A DNA stretch of 62,780 nucleotides from Candidatus Polarisedimenticolia bacterium (lineage in GTDB: Bacteria > Acidobacteriota > Polarisedimenticolia > Gp22-AA2), in assembly GCA_036001465.1 (NCBI GenBank), contig DASYUH010000085.1:1-62780 (forward strand). The letters run 5' to 3'. The stretch's first letter is position 1. Every line of letters begins with the position of its first letter. The position numbers were made by a program, and so were the translations under genes. This document shows, in pieces, positions 23,771 through 33,520 of the stretch. The notes under the pieces are model-generated. The model worked only from the letters and a program-made list of their open reading frames with translations, ran no database searches and was not told the origin of the DNA.

Positions 23771-25730
23771 GCGAGACGCCTCCTTCCTTCATGAGCGCCC
23801 TGCGCCCCTGGGACGGCCGGCTTCCGGGCGGTGCCAGGGCGGCCGGGTCCTGTCCCTCGACGAAGATGCGCTGCCAGATTTCCAGGTTCAGCAACAGCCA
23901 GAGCCGATCGCCGTGATCCGCGCTCCCGACCACGTGCTCCGCCACCAGGCGCTGCAGGAATGACGGATCGAAGCGGCCCCGCTCCAGGGCGCGCGCGCCG
24001 AGGACGAATTCCTGGAGGAGCGGCCGGAAGGGCCCCCTCAGCCAGCGCCCCACCGGGACGGGGAATCCCATCTTGCGGCGCGCCAGGATGGGCCGCGGCA
24101 CGAGGTCCTTGAGCGCCTCGCGCAGGATCGCCTTGGTCCTGAGGCCCCGGAGCTTCAGGTTCCGGGGGAGCGCCGCCACGTGCTCGACGAGCTCGTGGTC
24201 CAGGAACGGCACCCGGCTCTCGATGGACGCCGCCATGCTCATCTGGTCCTGCTTCATGAGCAGCTCCACCAGATAGGTCTGCATGTCGGCGTGGGCCATG
24301 CGGCCGGGCGGATCGCCCGGGGCCTGCTCGTACAGGGGCAGGACCGCGGCGTACGGGTCCCGCCTGCCGGACCGGCCGGCCTCCGGGAAGAGGCGATGCT
24401 GCACGGCCTCGGGGAAGACCGCGAAATTCTCGTAGACGTGACTGCGCGCGCCGGGCGGAAGCGCCAGGAAGCTCCGGCGGGCGTAACGACGGATCGAGGG
24501 GGGAAGGCTCCCCACGCCCCGGCCGATCGCCCCCCGGGCGCCTCCCGGGAGCACGGCGGCCCAGGCGGCCGCCAGCCGCCAGTTCCAGGCCGCGATCCGG
24601 TAGCGGTTGTATCCCAGGAACAGCTCGTCCGCCCCTTCGCCGGTCAGGACCACCTTGACGTGCTCCGCGGCCAGGCGGGAGACGAAGTAGAGCGGCACGC
24701 TGGAGGGGAAGGCGATCGGCTCGTCCTCATGCCAGACCAGGTACGGCAGTGCGGCGAAGAACTGCCGCGCCGACACGCTGATGTCGCGGTGCTCCGCCCC
24801 GGCGGAGCCCGCCGCCAGGCGGGCGTAGGGGAGCTCGTTCGCCTCGAGCTCGGAAAAGCCGACGGAGAACGTGCGAACCGGAGCTTCTGCCATCGAGGTC
24901 ATGAGCCCCAGGAGCCCGCTCGAATCGAGGCCGCCCGAGAGGAACACTCCGACCGGCACGTCGCTCATGAGGTGGATGCGCACCACCTCCCGCAGCCGCT
25001 CGCGCAGGGCCGCCGCTTCGTCCCCGAGACCGGCGCGGGGAGCCGGGCTCTCGACGGGGTGGGACCAGTAACGGCGCTCCCGAAGTCCCTCGTCGAGCGA
25101 CCAGGTGAGCGTCCTGCCGGGGAGGAGCTTGCTCACGCCCTTGAAGAAGGTCTCCCCGCCCGAGACGAACCGGTTCGCGAGGAACTCCGGGAGGATGGCC
25201 TCGTTCAGCTCGGCCGGGAACGGCGCCGCCTCGAGGATCGCCTTGATCTCGGACCCGAACAGCAGGCCCTGGCCGGTGCGCGCGTAGTAGAGAGGCTTGA
25301 TCCCCAGGCGATCCCGGGCCAGGAGCAGCCGGCGGCGTCTGCGGTCCCACAGGGCGAAGGCGAACATGCCGCGCAGGCGCTCGACGCAGCGCTCCCCCTC
25401 CTCTTCGTAGAGGTGCAGGATGGTCTCCGTGTCGCTGCGGGTGCGGTACCGGTGTCCGCGCGCTTCCAGCTCGGGGCGCAGGTCCGGGTGGTTGTAGATC
25501 TCGCCGTTGCAGACGACGAGGATCGTGCCGTCCTCGTTGGCCATCGGCTGGGCGCCGGAAGCCAGATCCACGATCGCCAGCCGGCGGTGGCCGAGCCCCA
25601 CCGATCCCTCGATGAAGAGCCCCTCTCCGTCCGGTCCGCGGTGACGCAGAGTGTCCCGCATGCGCCGCAGCCGCGCTTCGTCCACGGCGAGATCCGAAGA
25701 GAAGTTGAGGATGCCGGCAATCCCGCACAT
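23742..25730 (-). CDS. asnB: Glutamine-dependent asparagine-synthase-like amidotransferase, first copy
   Basis: A 662-residue class II glutamine amidotransferase plus synthetase. It starts MCGIAGI with the nucleophilic Cys2; the glutaminase domain includes RHRGPDGEG and CNGEIYNH. The ATP-pyrophosphatase loop SGGLDSSG is near residue 263, followed by LTGEGADELFLGYNRY and MSMAASIESRVPFLDHELVE. In EPS and O-antigen loci this family commonly amidates sugar carboxylates or other acids rather than free aspartate, so amidation of a uronic acid or an acyl decoration is the likely job. The start overlaps the stop of the heparinase-like gene (TGATG). A second, diverged copy lies at 29031-30965. Confidence 0.9.
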   Translation of the reverse strand: MCGIAGILNFSSDLAVDEARLRRMRDTLRHRGPDGEGLFIEGSVGLGHRRLAIVDLASGAQPMANEDGTILVVCNGEIYNHPDLRPELEARGHRYRTRSDTETILHLYEEEGERCVERLRGMFAFALWDRRRRRLLLARDRLGIKPLYYARTGQGLLFGSEIKAILEAAPFPAELNEAILPEFLANRFVSGGETFFKGVSKLLPGRTLTWSLDEGLRERRYWSHPVESPAPRAGLGDEAAALRERLREVVRIHLMSDVPVGVFLSGGLDSSGLLGLMTSMAEAPVRTFSVGFSELEANELPYARLAAGSAGAEHRDISVSARQFFAALPYLVWHEDEPIAFPSSVPLYFVSRLAAEHVKVVLTGEGADELFLGYNRYRIAAWNWRLAAAWAAVLPGGARGAIGRGVGSLPPSIRRYARRSFLALPPGARSHVYENFAVFPEAVQHRLFPEAGRSGRRDPYAAVLPLYEQAPGDPPGRMAHADMQTYLVELLMKQDQMSMAASIESRVPFLDHELVEHVAALPRNLKLRGLRTKAILREALKDLVPRPILARRKMGFPVPVGRWLRGPFRPLLQEFVLGARALERGRFDPSFLQRLVAEHVVGSADHGDRLWLLLNLEIWQRIFVEGQDPAALAPPGSRPSQGRRALMKEGGVSHVGAEARAQ

Positions 25731-27940
25731 CAGGCGCGCTCCACCGAGTAGCCGTCCTCGTCGAAGCGCACCGACTCGCGCGGCTCCCGGAAGAGGACCC
25801 CGACCGGGCCGCTGCCGCCGGAGAGCAGCGGGGACACGATCGGCGGGGCGGAGAGCGGATGCCGCGTGGGAAGGAGAAGCGTCACGATCCGCAGCGGCAG
25901 GCGGGTCCGGGCGCGATAGACCAGGGCCGGGGCGCCGCTGCGGGCGCCGTAGGCCGGAGCGATCCAGCCCTCGATCGGCTCTTCGTTCCTCTCGCGGACG
26001 GAGGCCTCGAGCGGCACGGTGGAGAACGGCCGGACGTGCAGGTCGTGGCGGCCGCAGCCCCAGGCCCGGGCCCAGAGATCCGCACCCACGGTGACGACCA
26101 TCGGCGCGAACTGGAAGCGGAGCTCCACGGTGTGGTCGGCCGCCCCGAGAATGTCATCGACCACGAGCCAGTACCGCCGCCTGGCGAACAGCACCCGGCG
26201 GCGGTGGATCACCGGGTCTGGAAGACGTCCGTAGGCGTCGTGATCGGCGTCCGCGAAGTCGAACTCGGCGTTGGACGTGAAGCGGCGGAGTTGCGCCCGC
26301 GGCCGGGCGCGCCAGGAGAAGGGGCCTGCCGGCTCCGCCTGTTCCTGGCCGTCGATGACCACGGTGCTGTGCGCCGAGGTGCCGCGGAAGTGGTCGCGCC
26401 AGCGCGGCTCGGGGGTGTAGCAGTAGGTCCCCGGGTCGGGGAGGAAGAGCTTGCCGAACGCGCTCAGCTGGAGACTCAGGAGATCGGCGTGCCCGTGAGC
26501 CCCGCTGACGGGGCAGCCGAGAGGGCCCGTGTCGAAGATCAGGTGGTGGGCGTCGGGAGCCCAGCCGTCCGCCATCACGGCGTACCCGCCGCTCGGGAAG
26601 AGTCGCGAGGGGGGTGCCGCCGGCGGCTCCGGCTGGAGCGCCTCGAAGGCGTCCAGCCCTTCCGGTCCCAGGAGCCACACCGTCTCGGGAGAGGGTCCCT
26701 TCGCCGCCCAGGCATAGTCGGGCCTGTGGAACAGGGCGGCCGCGATCGAGAAGAGGCTCCGCGCCTCGTCCGGCCGCCGCCGGGCGAGCGGCAGGATCAG
26801 ACCGCCGTCGCCGTCGCCGATCGGCGGGATCGATCCATCGGGACGCCTGACGGCCAGGAGGAAATCGAGCATCCGCTGCACCGTCCGGGAGACGTCCGCC
26901 GGGACCTCCAGGCCTATTCGACCCGCGAGGACCAGGAAGTGGAGCAGGATGTCGATGGTGTACACGTGGTAGCAGGTGGACAGCTCGAAGTGCACCCCGT
27001 CCGGCAGCACCTGCCTGCGGCTCTCCTCCACGAGAATGCCCGACCCCAGGGTCCGCCAGCGCGCCGCGGCGCGCAGCTCCGGGAAGATCGCGCCGGCATA
27101 AAACAGGCCGAGCGCCTCGCCGGTGAGGTGGGTGTTCGGCGAGAAGTAGCGGGACAGGTACCTCTCGACGTGCGCCGCGTGGTCGTGAATCGCCCCGAGC
27201 ATCTCCAGGAAGAAGTCCGGCGTGAGGGCTCTGGAGTCGCGCAGGAGATGGAGCGCCCAGGACCAGGAGACCAGGCGCAGGGCGACCTCCAGGCTGCTGG
27301 CCCAGTTGATCCCGAGGCCCGGCGGATTCTCCATCAGCCAGTCGCCAAGGAGCCGGGCGGACAGGAGGGCGTGCTTCTCGTCTCCGGTCAGGCGGAACGC
27401 CTGGCCGAGACGGACCAGCCACTGGTGGCGGTTGAGCTCCCAGACGATCTTGCAGTCCCCGGCCTCCTCGGGATCGAGAGGATCGAGGCGGCTCCAGTGC
27501 AGAAGCGGGGACCGGCGCCCGGAGACCGGATCCAGGCGCCAGTCGATCGGGTCGCCAAACGAGAGTCCGCGATAGCCGAGGAGGTTGAAGCGTCCTCCCC
27601 GGATCGTCCCGGCCTCGGCCTGGAGCTGCCTGGCTTCCTCGGGCATCCGCTGTCGCACGATCGCGGGGGTGGCGGCGTCGGTGGCGCCGGCGAAGAATCG
27701 GGCGGCCCCCCCCTCCCGGAAGCGCTCCAGGAGGGCGGCCGCGGCCGCGCGACGGGCGGACTCGCTCGAGCCATTCGCCGGAGCCACGAGGCCCGCCACG
27801 ATGCGGAACAGGCGCCCGGGATCCTCCCGGCCGGGGCTCCGGGCGGAGGCCCGCGATCGATCCAGCCATTTGCGGGCCTGCTGCCGGCCGCGCTCCGCCA
27901 CCTCCGGCGGCCCCATGCGCAGAAGCCGGTCGAGCCTCAC
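25730..27940 (-). CDS. Heparinase II/III-family protein
   Basis: A 736-residue protein. The N-terminal half is an alpha-toroid (FDRMH-free helices, e.g. HQWLVRLGQAFRLTGDEKHA, NPPGLGINWASSLEVALRLVS, RYFSPNTHLTGEALGLFYAG). The C-terminal half is a beta-sandwich with SGAHGHADLLSLQLSAFGKL, GTYCYTP and RGTSAHSTVVIDGQ, the hallmark region of Hepar_II_III polysaccharide lyases. The conserved NTHL, YH and GHAD elements are present, so lyase activity on an acidic polysaccharide is plausible. No clear signal peptide is visible. The start is a GTG at 27940 whose TGA overlap (GTGA) couples it to the upstream glycosyltransferase. Such genes are common in EPS loci and may trim or release polymer. Confidence 0.85.
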   Translation of the reverse strand: MRLDRLLRMGPPEVAERGRQQARKWLDRSRASARSPGREDPGRLFRIVAGLVAPANGSSESARRAAAAALLERFREGGAARFFAGATDAATPAIVRQRMPEEARQLQAEAGTIRGGRFNLLGYRGLSFGDPIDWRLDPVSGRRSPLLHWSRLDPLDPEEAGDCKIVWELNRHQWLVRLGQAFRLTGDEKHALLSARLLGDWLMENPPGLGINWASSLEVALRLVSWSWALHLLRDSRALTPDFFLEMLGAIHDHAAHVERYLSRYFSPNTHLTGEALGLFYAGAIFPELRAAARWRTLGSGILVEESRRQVLPDGVHFELSTCYHVYTIDILLHFLVLAGRIGLEVPADVSRTVQRMLDFLLAVRRPDGSIPPIGDGDGGLILPLARRRPDEARSLFSIAAALFHRPDYAWAAKGPSPETVWLLGPEGLDAFEALQPEPPAAPPSRLFPSGGYAVMADGWAPDAHHLIFDTGPLGCPVSGAHGHADLLSLQLSAFGKLFLPDPGTYCYTPEPRWRDHFRGTSAHSTVVIDGQEQAEPAGPFSWRARPRAQLRRFTSNAEFDFADADHDAYGRLPDPVIHRRRVLFARRRYWLVVDDILGAADHTVELRFQFAPMVVTVGADLWARAWGCGRHDLHVRPFSTVPLEASVRERNEEPIEGWIAPAYGARSGAPALVYRARTRLPLRIVTLLLPTRHPLSAPPIVSPLLSGGSGPVGVLFREPRESVRFDEDGYSVERA

Positions 27941-29034
27941 GCCGCCCGTCCCAGGTAGACCGCCTGCCAGGCCTCGCGCACCCGCGGCCAGGCGTAGTCC
28001 GCGGCCTCGCGCCGGGCGCGCCGGACCAGCCGCAGCGCCAGGTCGTGATCGCCGAGAAGACGAAGGACGGCCGCCGCCATGGCGGCGGGATCCCGCGGGG
28101 GGACGAGGAGTCCGGTCTCGTCGTGCCGCACCATCGCCTGGATGTCCCCCGTCGGCGTCGACACGACCGGAAGGCCGGAGGCGAACGCCTCCAGGATGGA
28201 GACCGGCTGGTTGTCGACGACGGAGGAGTTCAGGAAGATGTCGCATTCGTCGTGCAGGCGGGGGATCGCTTCGGGCTCCACCCGGCCCGCGAACCGGATG
28301 CCCGCCGCGCCCAGCCGGGCCGCGAGCCGCCGCAGCTCCTTCTCCTGGCTGCCGTAGCCGACGACGGTGAGGGTCGCCTCGGGGTGGCGGGCGCGGACCA
28401 GGGCGAATGCCCGGAGGGTGTCGTCCACCCGGTAATGGGGCTCGAGGTTTCGGGCGGACAGGAGGCGCGGGCGCAGGGGGAGGCGCTCGCGGTAGCGGAA
28501 CTGCGACAGCTCCACCACGTTCCGGATGACGCGCGGGCGGTAGCCGTGACGCTGGAACACTCCCCGGAGGAACTCGGACGGGACGACGATCTCGTCCGCA
28601 AGGCGCAGCCAGGGGTGGACCCTGACTCCCCAGCGCGCCAGGTGATCCTCGGCCTCGCCGCTGTGATAGTGGAGCACCACGCGCTTGCCGAGAGCGCGCG
28701 CCAGGAGCATCGCGGGGGCGGGGCCCAGGAGGAACGACCAGTAGGAGGCCGAGAAGACGTGCGCCACGTCGGCGCGGCGCAGCCCGGCGAGGCCTCCGAC
28801 GTAGAGCGCCTCGTTCAGGATGGTCCTGAGGCCGGGCCAGCGGCGCAGCCAGCCGAGCCCGCGCGGGAACTTCGGGTTGACTGGGATGAAGCGGACCTCG
28901 GCCCCCTCCGCCAGGAGGGCCCGCTCCAGGGCGCCCGCCTGGATCCCCTGCCCGCCCAGGATGTCGAGGCTTGCCGCCACGACGGCGATCCGGGGAAGCT
29001 GCGGACGAGGCCCGGGCACCGTTTCGACGCTCAT
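27937..29034 (-). CDS. GT4-type glycosyltransferase
   Basis: A 365-residue GT-B enzyme. The acceptor domain begins RIAVVAASLDILGGQGIQAG, and the donor domain carries LLSARNLEPHYRVDDTLRAF, TLTVVGYGSQEKELRRL and NSSVVDNQPVSILEAFASGL with STPTGDIQAMV. It contributes one sugar to the EPS repeat unit. ATG 29034 overlaps the TGA of the second asnB (ATGA), and its own stop overlaps the GTG of the heparinase-like gene, so all three are translationally chained. The donor sugar is unknown. Confidence 0.87.
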   Translation of the reverse strand: MSVETVPGPRPQLPRIAVVAASLDILGGQGIQAGALERALLAEGAEVRFIPVNPKFPRGLGWLRRWPGLRTILNEALYVGGLAGLRRADVAHVFSASYWSFLLGPAPAMLLARALGKRVVLHYHSGEAEDHLARWGVRVHPWLRLADEIVVPSEFLRGVFQRHGYRPRVIRNVVELSQFRYRERLPLRPRLLSARNLEPHYRVDDTLRAFALVRARHPEATLTVVGYGSQEKELRRLAARLGAAGIRFAGRVEPEAIPRLHDECDIFLNSSVVDNQPVSILEAFASGLPVVSTPTGDIQAMVRHDETGLLVPPRDPAAMAAAVLRLLGDHDLALRLVRRARREAADYAWPRVREAWQAVYLGRAA

Positions 29035-30965
29035 GCTGGGACCCCGGTTCCGGAATGGGGAGCCGCCGCGACCCGTGGCGCGGCGGAGGTCGCCTCGAAC
29101 CTCGGGGTCCGGCTGTCGAGGAAGGTCCGGCACCAGAGCTCGAACGAGATCAGGGTCCACAGCTGAAGATCGAGCGGCCGCCCGGCGCCGTGCCGCTCGA
29201 TGAGCCGCTCGACGTACGTCTCGCTGAGGATCCCGCGGCTGCGGCTCCTGGTCGAGAGCAGCAGGTCGCGGACGAACCCGTCGAGCCGCCCCCTGAACCA
29301 TCTCCCGAGCGGGACGGCGAACCCCTGCTTCGGCCGATCGATGATCGAGTCGGGCAGGAGCCCCCTCATGGCGCGCTTGAGGATGTGCTTGGTGACGCCG
29401 TCGCGCAGCCGGAGGTCGGCGGGGATGGTCGCCGCGAACTCGACGAGCCTGTGGTCGAGAAGCGGCACCCGCGTCTCGAGGCCGTGGGCCATGCTCATCC
29501 GGTCGACCTTGGTCAGGATGTCGAGAGGCAGGTAGGACTTGATGTCCAGGTACTGCAGGGCCGACAGCCAGTCGCCGCTCGAGCGCTGAAGCCACTCCGC
29601 CTCGGCCTGCCACGGATCCTCGAGGGAGAGCATCTCGAACGCCGCGGGCCGGAACAGGCGCCGCTTCTCCTCCGCGCGGAACAGCGTGACGGCGTCCAGG
29701 TAGCGCTCGGGGCCGTGCAGCGACAGGTGCCGCAGTAGGTTCCTGCCCCGCATCGTCTCGGGCATCCAGCCGGCCAGGGCGCCGAGCGCCCCCCGGAGCG
29801 GCCGCGGGATCATCTCGTAGCGCCTCTCGCGCCCCTCGACCCGGTACCTGTCGTATCCCGCGAACAGCTCGTCGCCGCCGTCCCCCGACAGGACGACCTT
29901 CACGAACTGCGACGCCAGGCGCGACACCATGAACGTCGGGAGGGCCGACGAATCGCCGAACGGCTCGTCCAGGAACCACGCCAGGTCGTCCACCAGGTCC
30001 ACCGCGTCCGGGGTGACGACCAGCTCGTAGTGCTCCGTGTCGTAGCGCTCCGCCACCTGCCGCGCATAGCGCAGCTCGTCGTAGTCCTGCTCGTCGAAGC
30101 CGATCGAGAAGGTCTTCACCGGACCGGAGGCCTGGCCCGCCATGATCGCCACCACGGAGCTCGAGTCGATGCCGCCGCTCAGGAAGGCGCCCACCGGGAC
30201 GTCGCTGACCATGTGGAGGCGGACCGACTCGTCGAGCAGCCCCCGCAAACGCTCCACGAGCCCCGTCTCGTCGCGGCCCGCGTCGGCCCCGAACGACACG
30301 TCCCAGTAGCGCTCGATGCGGATCCCCCGTTCCGCGGAGGCGAGCAGCAGATGGCCGGGCTCGAGCTTGCGCACCCCCTCCACGATGCTCTGCGCCGCGG
30401 GCGTGCAGAGGGAGGTGAACAGGTGGTTGACCGCGCCCCAGCTCAGGCGGCGTTCGATCCTTTCGAGCTGCAGGATCGCCTTCAGCTCGGACGCGAAGGC
30501 GAGCCGGCCGCCCGACACGGAGTAGTACAGGGGCTTGATCCCCAGCCGGTCGCGGGCGAGAAGGAGCTCCGCGCGCCGCTCGTCCCACACCGCCAGGGCG
30601 AACATGCCGCGCAGCTTCTCGACGCACCCCTTCCCGTGCTCCTCGAAGAGGTGCACGATGACCTCCGAGTCCGAGCCGGTCAGGAACGTGTGGCCGCGGC
30701 GCAGAAGGTCGGCGCGCAGCTCACGGAAGTTGTAGATCTCGCCGTTGCACACGCCCCACACCGACTCGTCCTCGCTCCCCAGGGGCTGGTGCCCGGCCTC
30801 GAGGTCGATGATGCTGAGCCGGCGCATGCCGAGCACGGCCCCGCGGCCGGCGTAGAGTCCCTCGTCGTCCGGGCCGCGATGCGCCATCACCCGGCACATG
30901 GCCCGGACCTCCCTCGGATCCACGGGCCGGCCGTCGAGGCTCACGATCCCGGCGATGCCGCACAT
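29031..30965 (-). CDS. asnB: Glutamine-dependent asparagine-synthase-like amidotransferase, second copy
   Basis: A 644-residue enzyme with the same architecture as the copy at 23742. It has MCGIAGI with Cys2, MAHRGPDDEG and CNGEIYNF, the PP-loop SGGIDSSS near residue 262, then LSGDGGDELFAGYDRY and MSMAHGLETRVPLLDHRLVE. The C-terminal region differs (MRGLLPDSIIDRPKQGFAVPLGRW). Two diverged copies within 2 kb suggest two amidation steps, or two acceptors, on the same polymer. ATG 30965 lies directly after the TAG of the flippase gene. Free asparagine synthesis cannot be excluded, but the context argues for EPS modification. Confidence 0.9.
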   Translation of the reverse strand: MCGIAGIVSLDGRPVDPREVRAMCRVMAHRGPDDEGLYAGRGAVLGMRRLSIIDLEAGHQPLGSEDESVWGVCNGEIYNFRELRADLLRRGHTFLTGSDSEVIVHLFEEHGKGCVEKLRGMFALAVWDERRAELLLARDRLGIKPLYYSVSGGRLAFASELKAILQLERIERRLSWGAVNHLFTSLCTPAAQSIVEGVRKLEPGHLLLASAERGIRIERYWDVSFGADAGRDETGLVERLRGLLDESVRLHMVSDVPVGAFLSGGIDSSSVVAIMAGQASGPVKTFSIGFDEQDYDELRYARQVAERYDTEHYELVVTPDAVDLVDDLAWFLDEPFGDSSALPTFMVSRLASQFVKVVLSGDGGDELFAGYDRYRVEGRERRYEMIPRPLRGALGALAGWMPETMRGRNLLRHLSLHGPERYLDAVTLFRAEEKRRLFRPAAFEMLSLEDPWQAEAEWLQRSSGDWLSALQYLDIKSYLPLDILTKVDRMSMAHGLETRVPLLDHRLVEFAATIPADLRLRDGVTKHILKRAMRGLLPDSIIDRPKQGFAVPLGRWFRGRLDGFVRDLLLSTRSRSRGILSETYVERLIERHGAGRPLDLQLWTLISFELWCRTFLDSRTPRFEATSAAPRVAAAPHSGTGVPA

Positions 30966-32417
30966 CTACTTCGGAGCCTCCGGGACGGCGACCAGCCGAT
31001 CGCCCGGGCCGAACAGGTGGAATGCGCCGGCGAGCGCCGCGTACGCCGCCGCGAAGACCAGCCCGCTCGCCAGGATCGAGGGGAGCGGCGCGAGCCCCGC
31101 GGCCTCCTTCACGAGGAGCGCGGGGAGGCCCGCGGCCAGCGTCGATCCGAGGATCGCGGCGAGGCCCCGCCAGGGGAGAAGCATCGCGACTCCCGTCTTC
31201 AGACGCCCGGCGATCCGCCCCAGGGCGAGCGTCTTTCCGAACAGCGTCGCCACGAGGGTGACCAGAACCCCTCCCTCGAGATGAAAGCGGCCGAGGAACC
31301 ATCCGACCGTGGCGGCGATGAAGGCCAGCTTCAGGGCCCCCAGGACGAAGAGGAAGCGCGTGTCCGCGTAGACCCGGAGCACGCCGTCCACCGGCAGGGC
31401 GGCCAGGAGGAAGGCCCCGGCCCACAGCATGAAGATCGGCACGCTCGCCAGGTAGGCCTGGGTGAACAGGAGGACGATCAGGTCGCGGGCGTTCAGGAGC
31501 AGCGCGCCGACCAGGGGGAGGAACACCAGGGCCAGCCTGCGGACCGCGCCGTGCCACTCGAGGAGCGCCGCCTCCCTGCGGCCGTCCCGCAGCTCCTCCG
31601 ACATCCGGACCATCATGACGTTGCAGGTCGACCCGGCAACCAGGTCCACCAGCGGCACCTGAAGGCATCCCACGGAGTAGACGGCGAAGGCGGCGGCATC
31701 GAAGCGCAGGGAGACGGCGTACTGGTGCAGGTTCCCCTGCAGGATCTCGACCAGGACCGCCAACTCGAACGGGAGCGCGTAGGCGAGCTGCGTCCCGAGG
31801 AGCGAGGCGTCGAACCGCAGCTCGTCGCCGAACTCCCGGCGCAGCGCCACGATCGCCGCGCCGAACCGGAGCGCCGCGAACGCCGTCGCCCCGATCAGCA
31901 CCCCTTCGAGGCTGCGCAGCAGGAGCGCCGGCGCCAGGCAGAGCGCCGTGCGGACGATGTCCGACGCCGCGTACGTCGCGGCGGCCCCGGCGTAGCGCCC
32001 GCGCGCCGTGAGGACGATCTCGAGCGCGGCGGAGGCCAGCATGAGGGCCAGGTGGGCGCCGATCCAGGGGAGCCCCGCGGCCAGGGCGTCGTTCCCGAGC
32101 CAGGTGGCGACGCGGAACCGGCCGGCCCACAGGAGGAGGAGGCACGCCCCCCCGACCGCCGCGAGGACCACGAGCGCGTTCATGGCGTAGCGGCCGGCCC
32201 GCCTCGGATCCGAGGGAAGGAAGTAGAACAGGCTCTCCGCCATGCCGCACTGGGCGATGCCGTACAGGGTGGCGCACACCAGGAACAGTTGCTTGTACGT
32301 GCCGAAGGCGGCCTGGTCGAAGAGGCGGACGAGGACCACGGGGATCGCGAAGGCGATCACCGTCCCGATCAGGCGGCCCGACATCAGGGCCAGGGCGGGC
32401 TTGAGCGTCGAATTCAT
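30966..32417 (-). CDS. Wzx-like polysaccharide flippase (MOP superfamily)
   Basis: A 483-residue integral membrane protein with about twelve to fourteen hydrophobic helices. The N-terminal stretch (LALMSGRLIGTVIAFAIPVVLVRLFD..AFGTYKQLFLV) is characteristic of polysaccharide-specific MOP transporters such as Wzx. It would flip undecaprenyl-linked EPS repeat units across the inner membrane, matching the Wzy-like, Wzz and Wza genes in the locus. No Shine-Dalgarno sequence is apparent before ATG 32417; the gene lies 13 bases after the upstream deacetylase and may depend on coupling. Confidence 0.85.
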   Translation of the reverse strand: MNSTLKPALALMSGRLIGTVIAFAIPVVLVRLFDQAAFGTYKQLFLVCATLYGIAQCGMAESLFYFLPSDPRRAGRYAMNALVVLAAVGGACLLLLWAGRFRVATWLGNDALAAGLPWIGAHLALMLASAALEIVLTARGRYAGAAATYAASDIVRTALCLAPALLLRSLEGVLIGATAFAALRFGAAIVALRREFGDELRFDASLLGTQLAYALPFELAVLVEILQGNLHQYAVSLRFDAAAFAVYSVGCLQVPLVDLVAGSTCNVMMVRMSEELRDGRREAALLEWHGAVRRLALVFLPLVGALLLNARDLIVLLFTQAYLASVPIFMLWAGAFLLAALPVDGVLRVYADTRFLFVLGALKLAFIAATVGWFLGRFHLEGGVLVTLVATLFGKTLALGRIAGRLKTGVAMLLPWRGLAAILGSTLAAGLPALLVKEAAGLAPLPSILASGLVFAAAYAALAGAFHLFGPGDRLVAVPEAPK

Positions 32418-32430
32418 GGGAGGAGGGTTC

Positions 32431-33513
32431 TCAGTTCCAGTGCACCAGCGGGCAGCCGGACACCCGCGGGAGGGTGCCGTCGGCCTGGCAGCCCATCACG
32501 GCGGGCGAGAACGTTCCGGAGATTCCCAGGCCGGCGTTTTCCCACAGCAGGACGCGCGGCAGGGTCAGGAGCGGACGGCCGGAATCGCGGTGGTGGCACG
32601 AGGTGTAGGCGCAGCGATAGCCGGCCGCCTCGACCGCCTCGAGCGTCCTTCCGTCGAACCAGCCGTTCGGGTAGGCGAAATGACGGACGGAGGCGCCCAG
32701 CCGGGCCTCGAGGTCGCGGCGCGATCCGGCGGTCTCCTCCCGCACCCTGCCCCGATCCTCCAGGGTCAGAAGCGGGTGCGTCCTGCTGTGCGAGCCGATG
32801 GTGATCCCGGCGTCGCGCATCTCGCGGATCATCTCCCAGGTCAGGGGACGGTGCCGGGCCACGACCTTCTCATCCCATCCCACCTCGGCGACGAGGGCCG
32901 AGGCCAGGCGCTCGAGGGCAGAATGCGTCATGCTCTCGAGCAGGATGCGCAGGACCACTTGCGGATCGGGAGGGACCGAGTTCCCGCCGGCCGCGCGCAG
33001 AAGATCCAGGCCACGGTCCGCGACGAGGGGGGCCAGGCCCCGGACCGGATCCGGCCAGCGTGTCCACGCCCGAGCCAGCAGGTGATGCATCCGGTCGAAG
33101 AGCGGCGGCGTCCCGGTGCCGATCAGGTCCGAGACCACGAAGACGGCCGCGGGAATCCCCCGTGCCCTGAGCAGGGGAAACGCCTGCTCGTACACGTCGG
33201 CGTAGCCGTCATCGAAGGTGATGGCCGCCGCCGGCAGGCGCCAGCGCGCGCGCCGCGTCAGCCGCGATTCGATCTCGTCCAGGGAGGCGAGCTCGAAGCG
33301 GCGGCCGATCCACTCGATCTGCCGCTCCAGCATGGCCCGGCTGATCAGGGTCGAGGGGATCGAGTCCTCGGCGGCCCGCGCGAAGTCCTCGACCACCCGG
33401 TGGTAACCCACGATGAATGGGCGGCCCGACCAGCCGTTCAGGGTCCGCATCGCGAGGCTCGCGCCGGTGAAGCGCATCCCGTTGGCCAGCCCCGATTTCA
33501 CGAGTCCTCGCAT
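32431..33513 (-). CDS. Polysaccharide deacetylase (NodB-type), second copy
   Basis: A 360-residue CE4-type protein. Landmarks are FIVGYHRVVEDF near the start, AAITFDDGYADVY near residue 96 with the Asp pair, ITIGSHSRTHPLL near residue 236 with the zinc-binding histidines, and HFAYPNGWFDGRTLEAVEAAGY. An insertion of about 100 residues, mostly helical, lies between the TFDDGY and SHxxTH motifs, as in the PEP-CTERM-locus deacetylases. It has no obvious signal peptide, so it may act on a cytoplasmic lipid-linked intermediate. ATG 33513 follows AACGGGG at short distance, eight bases after the preceding stop. Confidence 0.86.
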   Translation of the reverse strand: MRGLVKSGLANGMRFTGASLAMRTLNGWSGRPFIVGYHRVVEDFARAAEDSIPSTLISRAMLERQIEWIGRRFELASLDEIESRLTRRARWRLPAAAITFDDGYADVYEQAFPLLRARGIPAAVFVVSDLIGTGTPPLFDRMHHLLARAWTRWPDPVRGLAPLVADRGLDLLRAAGGNSVPPDPQVVLRILLESMTHSALERLASALVAEVGWDEKVVARHRPLTWEMIREMRDAGITIGSHSRTHPLLTLEDRGRVREETAGSRRDLEARLGASVRHFAYPNGWFDGRTLEAVEAAGYRCAYTSCHHRDSGRPLLTLPRVLLWENAGLGISGTFSPAVMGCQADGTLPRVSGCPLVHWN

Positions 33514-33520
33514 CCCCGTT

